DNA of 64,000 nt from Dacryopinax spathularia (taxonomy: Eukaryota > Basidiomycota > Dacrymycetes > Dacrymycetales > Dacrymycetaceae): positions 682,001-746,000 of the forward strand of contig JBBPFI010000001.1 in NCBI GenBank assembly GCA_037974965.1, read 5' to 3'. Within the stretch, counting starts at the first letter, position 1. Each line of letters begins with the position of its first letter. A program made the position numbers and the translations under genes. Below the pieces are notes generated by a model. It was not told where the DNA came from. It did not search any database and was given only the letters and a program-made list of their open reading frames with translations. Positions 20,394 through 32,474 of the stretch are shown one piece after another.

Positions 20394-23263
20394 TGGTAGA
20401 TCTCGCGCAGGTACAGGTAGGTATCGGCCAGCATCCCTCACCTCAGTCCCGCAGTAAACCGATGGCGGACGACGCTGGGTTACCAGGCCTCAACTTGGCC
20501 GATTCCTCCTCCTCAGACATCTCGCTCAATGCCCCTGATCTGTCCTCTGACCCGAATCAAGCCCGAATATATTCCGATCTCGCCGCAATGGTAGACTCCC
20601 TTGGCCGGGCGCGGGTCCACGATCCATTCGATATGTCGTTTCCTACCATGCCCAGTCATCCGCACAATGTCAGCGAAGAGGCACAACCCATGTTCGCGCT
20701 CGAGTCGGTGTCCGATTGGTCGAACGATCTCTTGTCAGCCCCCGGTGCTTGGGATTCGGCTCCTTCCTTTGCTCTGGCAGCCACTGGCGCAACCGGAGGA
20801 GTGGAGCGGCCGACGGCGACTGACGCATCCAATGGAGGGACGGCCCATTCGAATCATCCGACGAACCACCCGCGAGGCAACGGTGAGTCCGCTGCTTCGT
20901 ACGTCCCTGGCTCGTACTCTGGCCCTTCACAAGTCCTGGGCAATGGTCGGCCGTCCCGGACTCCCAGTGATGGCTCTCCGGCGCCCCAGGCATCCTCTTC
21001 AGGCCCGACACCTAGCTCCAGCTCAACATCCAGCGTGCCCTCGCCCGAACATCCGCGTGACGTGATGGCTCCTCAACACGAAACTACGTTTTGGCAAGAG
21101 CAGCCACTCGGTCAGGGGCCGTCCCCAACGAACGAGGACGATGCGGCGACAGACTTCAAGGCGCGCGCGCGAGCCTTGGCGTCAGCGTACTATCGTCATC
21201 AATATCCCCATGCGAGTGGGGCGCTGCCGCCGGATGCCCGTTCGGCCGTACAATTTGCTCGGCAGATGGTCCGGGGACTTGTGGAGTTCATTTGCGAGCA
21301 CTACCAGCTCCAGCAGCAGCGGGTTTGGAAGGAAATTGGTGCGTTCGTGGGCTGGGCGAGAGGGGTCAATGCCTGGAACATGTTCCAGCGCAAGTGGAGG
21401 GACGAACTGCCGGACGGCCGTATGTCCGTCCAGCCCTCATGAGCTCCCTTGGCGCTAATCCGATCAACCCATAGAGCCCTTTGACGCGGATGCATGCCAT
21501 GCTGCGTACGTCAAGGAAGCTAGCCACGATCCTGTCGAGTTTCATGCCCGTCTTTCTGCATGGCACGAAGAACACATGCGCCCTGAAGGTCGTAATTTGG
21601 AACCTCAAGAGAGAAAGAAGCTGATGGACCAGCTCATCAAAGCAACGACATATATGGTTCGCGGTCTCCCTCTCGAGTCACCGCGTACACTCACTCGGCA
21701 TTAGTTTTCCATGTACGATCGCGTCTGTCAAATTGGTGCCAGGATTGAAGTGGGAACGCTGCACCCGCTTGAAGACGAATACATGTACCACGTGTATGAG
21801 AGCAAAAGCGTTCAAGGTGTACGTCCTGCCGAGCGGGCTTTGCTCGTGTGTCATGGTCGTCTAATCATTGGCCAGTACGGCCAGTTTGCATACAAACGAT
21901 CTTTCGATGGTTGCAAATTTGCATGGGCGGCTTTTGCTGCGTACGTCACCTGCTCGGTCGCTGAGGCCAATAAAGGAAGGACTAACGACGCTGACAGGCA
22001 ACACGCTCATGCGATGGTGAACAACCCACCTCCCCCTATGGTCGATCGCCGCGTCCCCGATAACATGAAATCCGCCCGAGCAGACATTCAAAAGGCCGGC
22101 CGGGCATTCGCTCGTGAGTCCCTCGAAGCCCACCGCTCACGGAGACCATCGTGATGATGCGAATGGGTTAGATCAAATCCGGCTTCTACACAACCCCAAC
22201 GCCCAGGAGCCCAACAGCTGTCCGTGGGGCGCTAGCTGGTATCAATATGCCATCAAGTACAAGTGTACCATCTTTAATTGGCCGGACGACGCTCCCTGGC
22301 CCCATCAACTCACCCGCCAGCTGCAGAACAGCCTGGAAGAAGAGCTCACCCCGATTTGGCGCGGGTTTACCACTCTGGTTCCCCATCGGCGGTTGCACGC
22401 TAAGATGTGGACTGACGGTGCGTTCCTCGGCCGTACCGCCGCTCACTCACTAACACTGCGAGCTAGACATCCTTGAGGACCCGGACAATCACGCCGTACC
22501 CTTGGTCGTCACTACTAAGGGTAGAACATGGTCCAAAGAAGACGAACGCGCACGGACGGCCGGTCGGCTGGATGGACCGCCCATACGGCCGTCCGTCCCC
22601 GTGTCACCTCAGGGCAGTCCCTCCTCCATTCCCTCCGCACTGCGGCCCCATCCAATTGAGGGTACGGTCAAGGCACCATTCTCCGCTCCAGTGCCATCCT
22701 CGCGCGCCGAACCGACCCCGGCAATCGCAGGCGCTCCTCCCAGTAGGAAGCGCAAGGAAGCGCCGGAAGACAGAGCAACCGCCCCGAACGGCCCGCACGG
22801 GGCGGTCCAAGGTGACGACCGCCGACAGCGACCAAAGCGCAAGCGCTCGCCTCCTAGCCGCGTCGCATCCGGGAGGAGACCGTCCGCCCGCACGACAGCG
22901 TCCTCTTCGTCCCAGCAGAGGATGAGTCAAGCTCCAACGGGACGCTCTGACATTCAGCCAGCCGCCGGTCCATCCGCAGAGGACCCGCGCCAGCGCTCAT
23001 CCTCTCTCCCTCATGGGCCGACGCTCCCTTCAATACAGGAGCTGGACAGTATGCTGGCGGAACGAGGTTCCCCTGTGCCTTGGTCGACTCCCCAGTTTGT
23101 CCCCCCGCATGACCGGGGCGAACCCATGGTGGATCATATACACCGCCCAGCCGACTCGGTCTTCCGTGGAGGCGCACGCGAGTACGCTCCACTGACCTCA
23201 ATAAGGATGGTGGACAACGGAGCGGCTCGAGGGCAACACGGTAAGCAATTCGCGAGAAGGTAA
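20394..23263 (+). CDS. Element 1 gene 4: long protein of a transposon-associated family, unknown function
   Basis: The first in-frame ATG is at 20394; the true start may lie in an upstream exon. At least six introns are placed (for example 21,420-21,473 and 21,659-21,703). The protein has a disordered, Ser/Pro-rich N-terminal region and then a helical domain with VWKEIGAFVGWARGVNAWNM and FQRKWRDELPDGQ. Another domain follows with CPWGASWYQYAIKYKCTIFN and WPDDAPWPHQLTRQLQNSLE, and a long basic disordered tail (SRKRKE, KRKRSPPSR) that looks nuclear. The 'NAW..FQ..W' and '..W..Y...I..KY.......WP' patterns are, from memory, typical of second ORFs in agaricomycete transposons; function is unknown. 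It may bind DNA. Confidence 0.65.
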
Positions 23264-23409
23264 TCCACCGAGCGGACGTCCGCTAGGACGGTTGGACCGT
23301 GGTCTCGCCCGCCGACGTTCCCAATAGCATTCGAGGCTGTTCCTTTACAGTCGGTTACATACCCCAATGTATATATGTGTGAGCAACATGCTAGCCCATC
23401 GTCCCCCAA

Positions 23410-24365
23410 TCAATCCTCCGGCATCCAGCGAAGCTCCATCAGTGCTGCCCCGCTCGCCTTGTTCTTCGCCTCTGCTTTGCTTGACCCCACGCCCGTGGCA
23501 AAGAGGGCTGGGCCGTCTGCACCTGCTAACTGTGTCGGTTGCACGGCCGGACGGACGACCGTCCGTCACTCACCTGGGCGCACCAGAAATAACGACGCTG
23601 TCCACGTCAAGTTGTGCGGCGCTCCGGTGGACTCAAATCCGAAGTTGATGGAGTAACCACGCTGCACAGCCAGTTGATTGAGCCAAAAGGTAGGTTGTCT
23701 GGCCATCTCCTCGCTGGTTGCGCCATAGAGCACCGGCGGGGTGGGTTCTTTGTCCATGGCGGACAACGGTGAGGGCGCGTTCCATGACGGCAAAGACGGG
23801 AAGGCGGGCGGAACATTTTCCTCGTCAGCACTTTGATTGGATTGATGGGTGAAGTGATTAAAGCGTTCGATTTGTTGTCCCCGCGATTGGAGAAAGTGGG
23901 AGATGTGTCGCTGGGCAAGACTGTTGTGTTGCAACAGGGACAGCGCGCCGAAGTAAGCCCGCACGATGGATGCGTCTGTGTCGTCGTCCTGACCTGTCTG
24001 CAATGCATGCGCAATGTCCGGCACAAGCAAACCGAGCTCAATGGCCGCTCGGTTGATCCTACTCAAAATGCGTCCCCATTGCTGGCGACCATGGATCAGA
24101 TCCGCTCTCCTGACGCCACGCACGATGAACGCACTACGAATCGGTCCATGTCATACCCTTCGCTAGTCCACTGATTATGGGCGGCAGCGACCCCACCCAC
24201 AAACAGTGCATGCACACCGACTTCTACAAGCGCAGAGTGCGAGATTTGGCATTGGAGCACAGGTACGTCTACGTTCGTGGCTCGGGGGTCGAATATCAGC
24301 CTTCTCAATGCGGGCGTAGTCAGTCCGAAGGGGACGGCCGATCGGTCGTCCGTTAAATCGGCCAT
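23410..24365 (-). CDS. Element 1 gene 5: double-stranded-RNA-binding-domain protein
   Basis: Exons 24157-24365, 23584-24109 and 23410-23529 give 284 residues from MADLTDDRSAVPFG. The N-terminal part (about residues 20-110) is a compact folded region containing VEVGVHALFVGGVAAAHNQW and WGRILSRINRAAIELGLLVP. The C terminus, about residues 208-280, reads as a dsRBD: FWLNQLAVQRGYSINFGFES (helix 1 and first strand), GAPHNLTWTASLFLLAGADG (the GPxHxxxF-like loop and strand), then ATGVGSSKAEAKNKASGAAL (the GxGxSKKxAKxxAA motif and helix 2). The dsRBD appears only after splicing the 54-nt intron 23,530-23,583, which itself consists mostly of the element's GGACGGTCGTCCGTCCGGCC motif. Such domains bind dsRNA in RNAi and RNA-processing proteins; an anti-silencing role is inference. 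Confidence 0.78.
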
Positions 24366-25268
24366 CAGGTCCACCAAGCACAGTCTTACCTGCACAATAC
24401 TCCTCAACCACGGACGTACGGATGGTCGGACAGACGGATGCACGGCTAGAGGGAGAGCAAGCGAGCTGGGTGTCATTCAAAAGACTCCAGGTTCTTATGC
24501 GAGTGGATCCTCGCAGTCCGTCGGACGGGAGCCAGGTTGCGTTGGGTTCGTAGGCCGCACACTCGCTCACTCGGATCGTATGTGGTTCAGACCCACTCCG
24601 TGCAGATGAAGACTGACGCCTCCTGAAGTTGCTTGTATTTAGGATTACTACGTGCATAATGGATGTCACTCTAGAAGAGCCTACTCCCATGGGGAGATGC
24701 TGTGATCTGGGTCTGCCCGTCCCGCGTGAGTCAGAGATGTTGAGTCGCACCACGACTCTTGTGTCTCGCGGAGTTGTCCCAATGCCTCACGGCTCCACCC
24801 AGTACCTCTGTTCACGCATGGGACCGTATACGGCTGGCGGGGTCGATGTGTGGATCCGGAAGAATGGACGGATGGACATCCGGCTGTCTGGCCGGTCTGC
24901 GATCTGCCACAAACGACTCACGATCCATAACCTTGCGTCCATGCTTAAGATAGTTGGATGTCCCTCCTTCCGGCCAGGCTGCGACGTCTGGAGCCTTGCT
25001 CAATGTCGCTCGTGCGTCTCGGTCTCATGCGCGGACCAGATGTGGCCGCTACACGTATAAGTCGACCAGATCTGGTCACCAGATCTGGTCGACCGCCCGA
25101 CCACATCTGGCTCGACCAGATCGGGTCGAACTGGGCGATCACCTCTGGCGGGCAGAGGCGACACGCACTCTGGGGTTAGGCCTGCTCGAGCGGGCCATGC
25201 GATTTGTTGGATCGTTCACCGTCGTCGTCCCGGCATTACAAGGCCCACGCTCCTACACGCGCTCGTCC
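24366..25268. other. Divergent spacer upstream of the transposase, with terminal-repeat boxes
   Basis: It separates the dsRBD gene and the KDZ gene, which are transcribed away from each other. At 25,034-25,147 lie at least five AGATCTGG-type boxes, including the paired inverted copy CGACCAGATCTGGTCACC. They match those in the terminal repeats and end about 120 bases before the transposase ATG. Element 1 palindromes also occur (24,330-24,355; 24,412-24,440; 24,864-24,885). Confidence 0.55.
25034..25147. repeat. Cluster of AGATCTGG boxes in the transposase promoter
   Basis: Boxes GACCAGATGTGG, GACCAGATCTGGTC, ACCAGATCTGGTC, ACCACATCTGG and GACCAGATCGGGTC occur within 114 bases. The same box is present in both terminal repeats and near 17.4 kb. 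Confidence 0.7.
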
Positions 25269-28200
25269 ATGCCCCCCAAACCCCATTTCTTCTTGAACCG
25301 CCAGCGGCGTCGGCCGCAACAGACGTACGTGCAGCCAGATACTCCAGCCGAGCGGCCGTCGTATGCAAGTGAACGACGATTGGACCAACCACCCACCCAA
25401 CCACTAGCCCGGGCCAGCGCGACGTCTGCACGATCCCATCGACTACCGCCTCTATTCCCCGGCTCCCAATATGTCGGAGGCGATCGCTTTGAGGACCACC
25501 CTCGTGACGAGCAGGCTTGGGAGCCGCAGGAGTCCGACTGGGTGGATCTTGAGGATCAGCGTCCCCCAGACCGGAAAGAGCACGTACGGGTGGATGGGCA
25601 ACGCTACGCCATGCGCAAACATCGCACGTATGACCGATGGCTGGCCGCTCTGCCGGCACTAGTAGAAGCTCTCCGAATCTATGAGACGACTGGTCCGACC
25701 GGCTGCTCGAACCACTCCAGCCAGGTCCCGTCTCCCTGCAATGCGCGATGCCGAGGTGTGACCCAAGGATGGGTCAAATGCATCGGCATGGACGGTGAGC
25801 CCACAACGCCTTCCCCAAACTGTGTGTATCTCTGATGGCACACCCTCAGGATATGCCTCCGAATCGTATACCTTTTGTGATTCCCATAGCTTGAGTGCGG
25901 CAATAGTACGGTCCGGGCATTGGCCGAGCTCGCCCTCGCGTCCGCCCGTGGCCTTCTCTTTTGCTTGCTTGAGCCACTTTCTCCACCTGCATCGAGCGAG
26001 CGCAGTACCCGTCGACGCGTTCTGCGACAGCCTACAAGCTCGGCAGTCAGAATGCGGGTATTACCAGCTGGATAGCTCCGTAAGTCAACGCTCGCATGGC
26101 CCTTTGCCGATACGCTCATCGACCTCGCAGGATCGACCCCTCCGCGATCCGTGGCGTCGTAGCTTTGCGAGTGCGGTTCTGTGGTTTGAGGTGGCGCAGG
26201 TGCAATGGGAGAGAGCTCTGACCCGGCAGATCACCGCGTTCCATCTGCCTGCTTCAGAGCTGACGGACGAGCGGACGGATGGCCGTCCATCCGTCCGCCC
26301 CGGTCGCGCTTCCCTCCGCTTGCGCCGCACTTGTCCTGCCTGTTTCTCGGGCACGATGTGGGGTGGACCGGCTGAGACGTACGTCCAAACCAATTGTCAT
26401 CACCGGTTGGTAGCTGACATGTTCAGCGAACCGGACGTGATTGTCTGTAGTGATGGGAATCGGCAACTGCGGCGTTTCAAAGGGCGAGCCGGCGGTCCGG
26501 TTTTCTACGAGCCAGAGCTTTTCCTTGATCCAAAGGAGATCGACTTGGTAGGGGAGGAGATGGCGGCTCAACGTGCCCTTCATTGCCCTCCTCCGACAGC
26601 GAGCAAGCTGGCCAGTGAGGCGCGGGCTCGTTGTCGCCGATCGTTCAAGGTGGCGGACGAGGAAGCCGCGATCGTCGACGATCGCTTGTTTGATCCCACA
26701 GGCGTTATGGTCCTCCTCTGCCGCCACGATATCCCATTATTTGCTTGCGATATCACGACGCCAGGGGAACAGCAGCGCTACGTGGTCGCTTTGCTGCGCG
26801 CTCTGCTTCGTGAGCTGCCCTCGCACGCGACTGTGGGGCTGCTATATGATATCGGTTGCCAGTTGGACCACAGCTGTCTTCAGGTATGGATGAACTGCCG
26901 TTCTGACGGCCATCCGAACGGCCGTCCGAGCTTAACTGACGGTCACATAACAGCATGGATTTCTAGGCGACGATGCGGGAAGGATCACCATGGGATGCAG
27001 CGTGATGCACGCGTACGGGCACGAATGGGCCTGTCAAGTGGTGTACCATCCGCGCCGTCGCCGGGGATTCGGTTTGAGTGATGGAGAAGGGAGTGAGCGA
27101 GTGTGGAGCCGTATTCGTCGAGAGATACCGATCCTGCGGCGGGCGGATGTACGTACGTCCAATTGGCTGGACGTATGGCTTGCTCACGACAGGCGGGCAG
27201 AAGCGAAGACGTGTGATGGTACTCGACTGCAAACTGGCACACTGCGGGCGGACCATGCGAGCCCACTTAGGGCAATGGTTTCGCAGGAAGACGCAGCTTT
27301 TGCATAGCCAACGGACTCGTGCAGCCGAGCTCATGCAGCGCAGCGGTATGACCAAGAGCCAGTTGGCGGAGCAGCTGCAGTTGCAGCAGGCGTCCCCGCA
27401 GTCCGTACGCACCGGTGCGCACTGAGGATGTACCGATCACGGCCGGCGCTAATCCAAGACCTTTTAGAGACGCTGCGCTCAGTGGAGGGCAAAATGGCGG
27501 CCTATCGTCGGTTGCAGCAAGAGATACTCCGATTGGAAGCTTCCATTAAGGAGGCTCGCAGTACCCTCGCCCAATCGTATGGCCGACGAGAAGCTGTGGC
27601 GATGTTCGACCAATTAACACGAACGTATGCCATGATGTTGGAACAAGGAGAAGCTCTCTTCCGCAGCCTACGAATAGAGCAATCGTTCCCCGAATTCAGG
27701 CGGCTTTCGAGCACGTTTTTGCAGTACCTCGTGCTTGCACGGCAAGAAAAAATTCATATCAGAGAGCGTATAATTGGACATCTGTGGGAACTGGGACGGC
27801 TGAAACGCGCTCGTGGAGGCGGGCACGAACCCATCGGTACGGCCGTCCGTACAAGCGACCGTCCGTATGAATGTGCGAACTAACCTCTGTCGTAGGCACG
27901 AGAATACGCGATCAGATCTTGAAAGGATACGGCCCGCGTTGGCAGACCACACAAGCTGCTATTCGTAGGTACAACAAGTATGTGGACAAGCTCGCCGAGG
28001 AATACGATCCATCCTGGGCGATTCCCCTCCCTTTGAAGTTGAGCGCGGATCGTTTGGAGGTGCCGACAGAGGACCATCACCTCTTCACCGATGTGTGGTG
28101 GCCCGCCGCAGAGGCGGCCGCCCCCTGGATGACGCAGGAGTCCGTCCGGCAAGGTGTGACGGGCCTGCTATTGAGCCAGCGATGTGAGGAAGAAGAAAGG

Positions 28201-29771
28201 AGGCTGGATAGGGAGGCCGGACGGCTCGTAGGCTGGTGGAAGGACGAGTGGATCGCGTTGTGTGGGGCGATCAGCGCAACCCGGGGTACGTAACGCACGC
28301 GCCCTCCGTCCGCCAGCGCTCACCTCACGCAGATGATGCGGATCGCGCCAAGCTGTTACGTCTCAGGGAGGAGCATGCGCTGAACCGGTTCCTTTGGGCC
28401 ACGCCCCAGGTCCCCCATTCAGAATGGCAGACCGTTTGGACGTCCGTCCGGACAGTCCAGACGGACGGCCACAACCCGGCTGGATCGTTCCAAGACACGG
28501 ACGCCCGCTCAGACTCGCTCGCAAGCGATCCATACGATCGCAGGATGGGGGATGTCGACGTTCTAGTGGAGGAGATGGGCGGAGTGATCCTAGCTGACGA
28601 CTCCGATGAACAAAGCAGCCTGGCATACAGCCAAGTTTCCCAAGAAGTGGAAGACTTCCCGGAAGGGAGGGAAGGGGACGAAGTCGATTCCACCCAGGGG
28701 TGGGGCCGTCCAGCCTCCAGCGACTTCCTCGTATATGAGTGGTTGTCCGTGTCGCGAGATCCGCAGACGTGGGCGTGGACTGGGGAGATGGAGTTCGATT
28801 TCCCTGCCTTGAGTTCCATTGAATACCGGGTCGAGAGCACAGGAGCACGACGGGGGCGGCGGGTGCAGATACCCTGGGCGGATCTGCGTCGTTTGGCCGA
28901 TCCGCACGGCCGTCTGAACGACATTCTCATCAACGACTTCGGGCTGCTTTTCGAGAACGGGCGTCCGTCCAGCCTGTTCCACTCAACACGTGTCCGAACC
29001 GGCGTGCGGATGATCTCAACCTTCGCCCTGCCGGCCTTGGCGGGTTCGCATGATGACAAGCGTTGGTATGAACACTATATCTTGCGCGGGGCGGCAAGAG
29101 GAGGTGCGCCCGCTCGGCTCACGGAACAGGTAGTGTACGCCTTCAATCGGCCCCTTACTGTATAACTGACAGAATACGCGGGCACTTGCAGGCGGACCAG
29201 AGTTCGATTTGGGGGCCAGAGTCGTTATGGGTCGTGCCCATTCATCGCCCGGATCTGGATCACTGGAGACTCGTTGTAGTTGATTTTGGCGTGCGCTGTT
29301 TGAGGTTGTATGACAGTATCGAGCAGCTGGACGGGTGGACAGACGACCTTAAGGTGAGCTGGCAAAGGAAGAGGGCGAGGCGAGAGTTTATGCAGGGTCT
29401 GACGAACTCATCGCAGCTGGTACAGGCGATGGTGGATAGAGCACGACGCATTGCTGACGAGATCCAATCGGTATGCATGCACGACTGGTCCGGATGGACG
29501 GGCTGGACGGCTGGCCGAGTGGAGGTACGTCTGCCGATCGTTCGGTCGTCCATAGAAAGCTGAACATGGGCAGGTACCGCAACAAAGGAATGACTATGAC
29601 TGCGGGATGTGGGTCCTTGCTCACATGCTAGCGGTGTGCCGTGGGTATGGGGCTGCGGGCTTGTCCAATATGACAGGGCTTCGCCAGGCTTTGTTACGTG
29701 CTTATACCCGAGATGGGATGGAACGAGGGGAGGTTGCGGATATGAACGAGGCGAGCTCATTGTGGAATTAG
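25269..29771 (+). CDS. Element 1 gene 6: KDZ transposase (CxC1-type) fused to a Ulp1-like cysteine peptidase
   Basis: A spliced frame of roughly 1,250-1,300 residues with about a dozen introns. After a basic N terminus comes a cysteine cluster (CNARCRGVTQGWVKC, FCDSH), then GHWPSSPSRPPVAFSFACLS and TCPACF, all typical of CxC1-associated KDZ proteins. Candidate catalytic acids are Asp in CSDGNRQLRRF (26,452), Asp in LLYDIGCQLDHS (26,848) and Glu in GLSDGEGSERVWS (27,086), with MHAYGHEWACQ between. A helical region leads to a C-terminal Ulp1 (C48-like) domain: His in LDHWRLVVVDF (29,260), Asp in RLYDSIEQLD (29,312), and Gln and Cys in PQQRNDYDCGMWV (Cys codon 29,601). Ulp1 enzymes cleave SUMO. 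An apparent frame break near 27,420 is removed by a 44-nt intron. Introns 26,884-26,953, 27,837-27,895 and 29,471-29,573 carry element motifs. Confidence 0.87.
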
Positions 29772-30021
29772 GCGCTCATGGCGAGTGCGTACGGCCGGCC
29801 GGTCAGACGACCGGGCGCCCATTGGTCGTGCGGTTGGGTGTCCAGGATCTTCTAGTGACTCTAATGTATCAATTGTACAAGGCGAATCTCATCATCCTGC
29901 AGAACGACTATAGTACAAAGTACGAGGAGGAGGGGAAATAATGCACAAGAGGAGCCGTACGGATGCCCACCCGCCACCCACACAAGTCGCGAACGTTGAA
30001 GCGAGAAGGACTGGTATACCC

Positions 30022-32474
30022 CTATTTCGCCTTGTTATTTCCGTTACTCCGACCTTGTACTACTTTCTCTTTGGTAGCTTGCGTAGAGCGGGAAGTGTTG
30101 GCAGGCTGCGTACGGATGGATGGGCGGCCGGCCGTTCTAGTCCGCGTGCGGCTGCTCACTGGTGGAGATGAGCGACGAGCAGCCGATTGTGAACGTTCAT
30201 GGTGAGGTCTGGACGGTCCGGCCTCGCTGGCCGTCCGGCCTTCCACCTGTTCTTCAACGTATGCCTGAATGGTATTGCTTGCGTTCAACAAGTTTTGCAA
30301 ACGGGCACGCTCTTCGCACTCCTGGAGGTAGCTGGACTCGGTTTCTTCAGCATGTCGGCGGTCACGCTGCCACGCGCTATCGAGAGCGATGGCCTCCAGA
30401 ACAATCTTGCGGACTGCGTCCGAGAAGAGTTTGGCATGGCTAATGGTGTCTGCTATCCATTCTTCAGCCGCGCCTTGTGCATCCCGACGGCTCAAGATCT
30501 TTTGGGCATCGGCGAGGACGTCCTCATCATCCCGTTCGGCCGGATCGACAGGGCTGCCCTCTTCACATTCCTCCTCTTCTTCACTGTCGTTTTGTGCGTA
30601 CCGCGGGCGCTTGCCATTCTATATGCGATAAGAGACATACGGCCGGCCGGATCGACACACATACCTTGATTGATGCACGCCTGGCGCGTTCGTCAGGTCC
30701 ATCCGAGGAGGAGCCTTCGTCGTCCGCCTCATGCTCCGTACGCTTGCGCTTGCTCGCCTGCGAAACGGTCAGTATATGCAAACATATCCCATGGCAAACG
30801 CACAGCATGCCCGTCCGGCCGTCCGGCCGTCCGGCCAGATGCTTGGGAGTCGGCTCGACCAGTGGAAGCGCGCATGATCACAGGAGGGACGAAGGGACGA
30901 TATTCGGGCTGGGGTGGTTGAGATGACTGCTTAGGACCAGGAGGGCGAAAGGATGGATTAGACATATGCGGTGTGGCGGTGGTGGATCGGTGCGGGCGAC
31001 GATTGCCGAGAGGAGCGCGGGATGTCCCCGATGTGGCGGCGTTCGCGGGTGGTCCAGTGGTCGCAGACGTTGCACTGAAATGCTGGGACACTGCTTGCAG
31101 GCTGGTGTACAGGGGAGTCATTGCGGCGCGGTCGGGGTCCCGATCTCCGCGTTCGGCGGCTTCTTTGCGTAGGGCCGGATCAATGACTTCAGGCAATTGA
31201 CGGATACCGCGTTCGGGCGGCTGTACGAACGGACGTTCGCCCGCAGGAAAGGTGACAGTGGCGAGTTGCAAGCCACAGCCTTGCTCGAGGCGACCCGTAC
31301 GATCGGTTGCCCATTCTAATACGGCGTCAGTAGGAACGAGGCAATATCATATAGTCAGTAACTTACCCCAATGATGACAGTCGTCCAAACGCCCAGCATA
31401 TGTGCATTCTGTAGTAAGAAGGCTATCAGTACGGACGAACGGTGAGACGTGCGGTTGAGCAAACGGACTATAGAACTCCTGACCCGGCCTCGTGCCTGTG
31501 GAAGTGAACAGCTTCGCATGCAGTAAGTGTCGGCAACGAGGTATCTTCTCGTCCATCAGTTCGCCTTGCCAATGGTACACATGCCGCCAGCGGGATCGCT
31601 CGTCTGTGCGCGTGTCAACGCCCTCGTCCTCATACCGCTCCAGTTCATCTTCTCGGATAATAGGACCAGATCTCCGGTAGTTCAGCCGTTCGCTGCCGTA
31701 ATCGTACTCCCGTCCACCGCCGTCGTCGTACTCCCGTCCACCGCTCTCGTCGTACTCTGGACCATTATAAGTCCGTACGGGGCGAGGGGCCGGTGGTTTG
31801 GGGGGTCCAGTTGGGCGCACAGGAAGAGTAGGACGAACGGGCAGAGTTGGGACGGTCGGTACAGAGGCTGGTTGGGAGTTTGTCGATTCGTTCCGCGCAC
31901 TAGACGGCAATGGGGCATGGGAGCGACTGGGGTGTGGCGTGGACGAGGTAGGTAAACGCCGGGTGGTACGGACAGGGGTACGGATGTCCTCCGCGGCCGG
32001 AGTGGTAGAGCCAGACGAAGAGGTAGCAGGGGAATGAGGGGGTGAGTTGGGAGCAGAAGGGGAGCTGGCCGGCCGTCCGGACGGCGATCCGGACGGCGAT
32101 GCGGACGGCGATCCGGACGGCGAACGACTGCCAGTGGGCTCAAGGGGCTCAGATTGCGCGTCTTCGTCGTCAGTGATGGACAGTTGAAGGGAGGAGCGCT
32201 GAGAGGCGACCCCTTCATCATCGTTGTCCGGCGCTGGTGGGTTCGGACTTGGGTCAGTTGCGCCAAATGTATGCGCGCTGCCCGTTGGAAAAAGTGGGAT
32301 ATCATCATCCAGGGTAGAAGGATCCACAGCAGGAGCCAAGGTTCGAGAGGATCCGGACGTCCGGCCGTCTGTACGAGCTTGCCGGGCAGCTGGAGGTGGT
32401 GGGTAGTCGTTGGTGCCTTTGGTGGAAACTGGCTCGCCTTGCCCCCGACGAGCTCGAGCGCGAGTCGTAGCCAT
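30022..32474 (-). CDS. Element 1 gene 7: long Ser/Pro-rich nuclear-type protein, unknown function
   Basis: The gene starts MATTRARARRGQGEPV at 32474 and ends at 30022, with at least three or four introns (one at about 31,317-31,365). The N-terminal third is acidic and Ser/Pro-rich, including a run of SPSG-type repeats (32,062-32,115) that are translated copies of the element's CCGGACGGCGAT motif. The middle has Tyr/Gly-rich repeats (EYDESGGREYDDGGGREYD) and a more folded-looking part with WRHVYHWQGELMDEKIPRCR and CTYAGRLDDCHHWEWATD. A basic KRKRTE sequence and an acidic EEEEECEEG run follow, then a helical region (SHAKLFSDAVRKIVLEAIAL), and a basic tail. No known family is recognised. A chromatin or DNA-associated accessory factor is a guess. 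Confidence 0.6.

Noticed and set aside
17394-25147. Reading element 1 as three adjacent transposons separated by the box clusters at 17.4 and 25.1 kb
   Set aside because: The internal boxes lack the outer CACCCTAGGCACC part of the terminal repeats, and the palindrome motif is continuous across all parts; kept as an alternative only.
27300-27440. Frame break in the KDZ gene after the Glu motif
   Set aside because: A 44-nt intron with a GTATGA donor and CAG acceptor joins the two frames in the right phase; no break has to be assumed.
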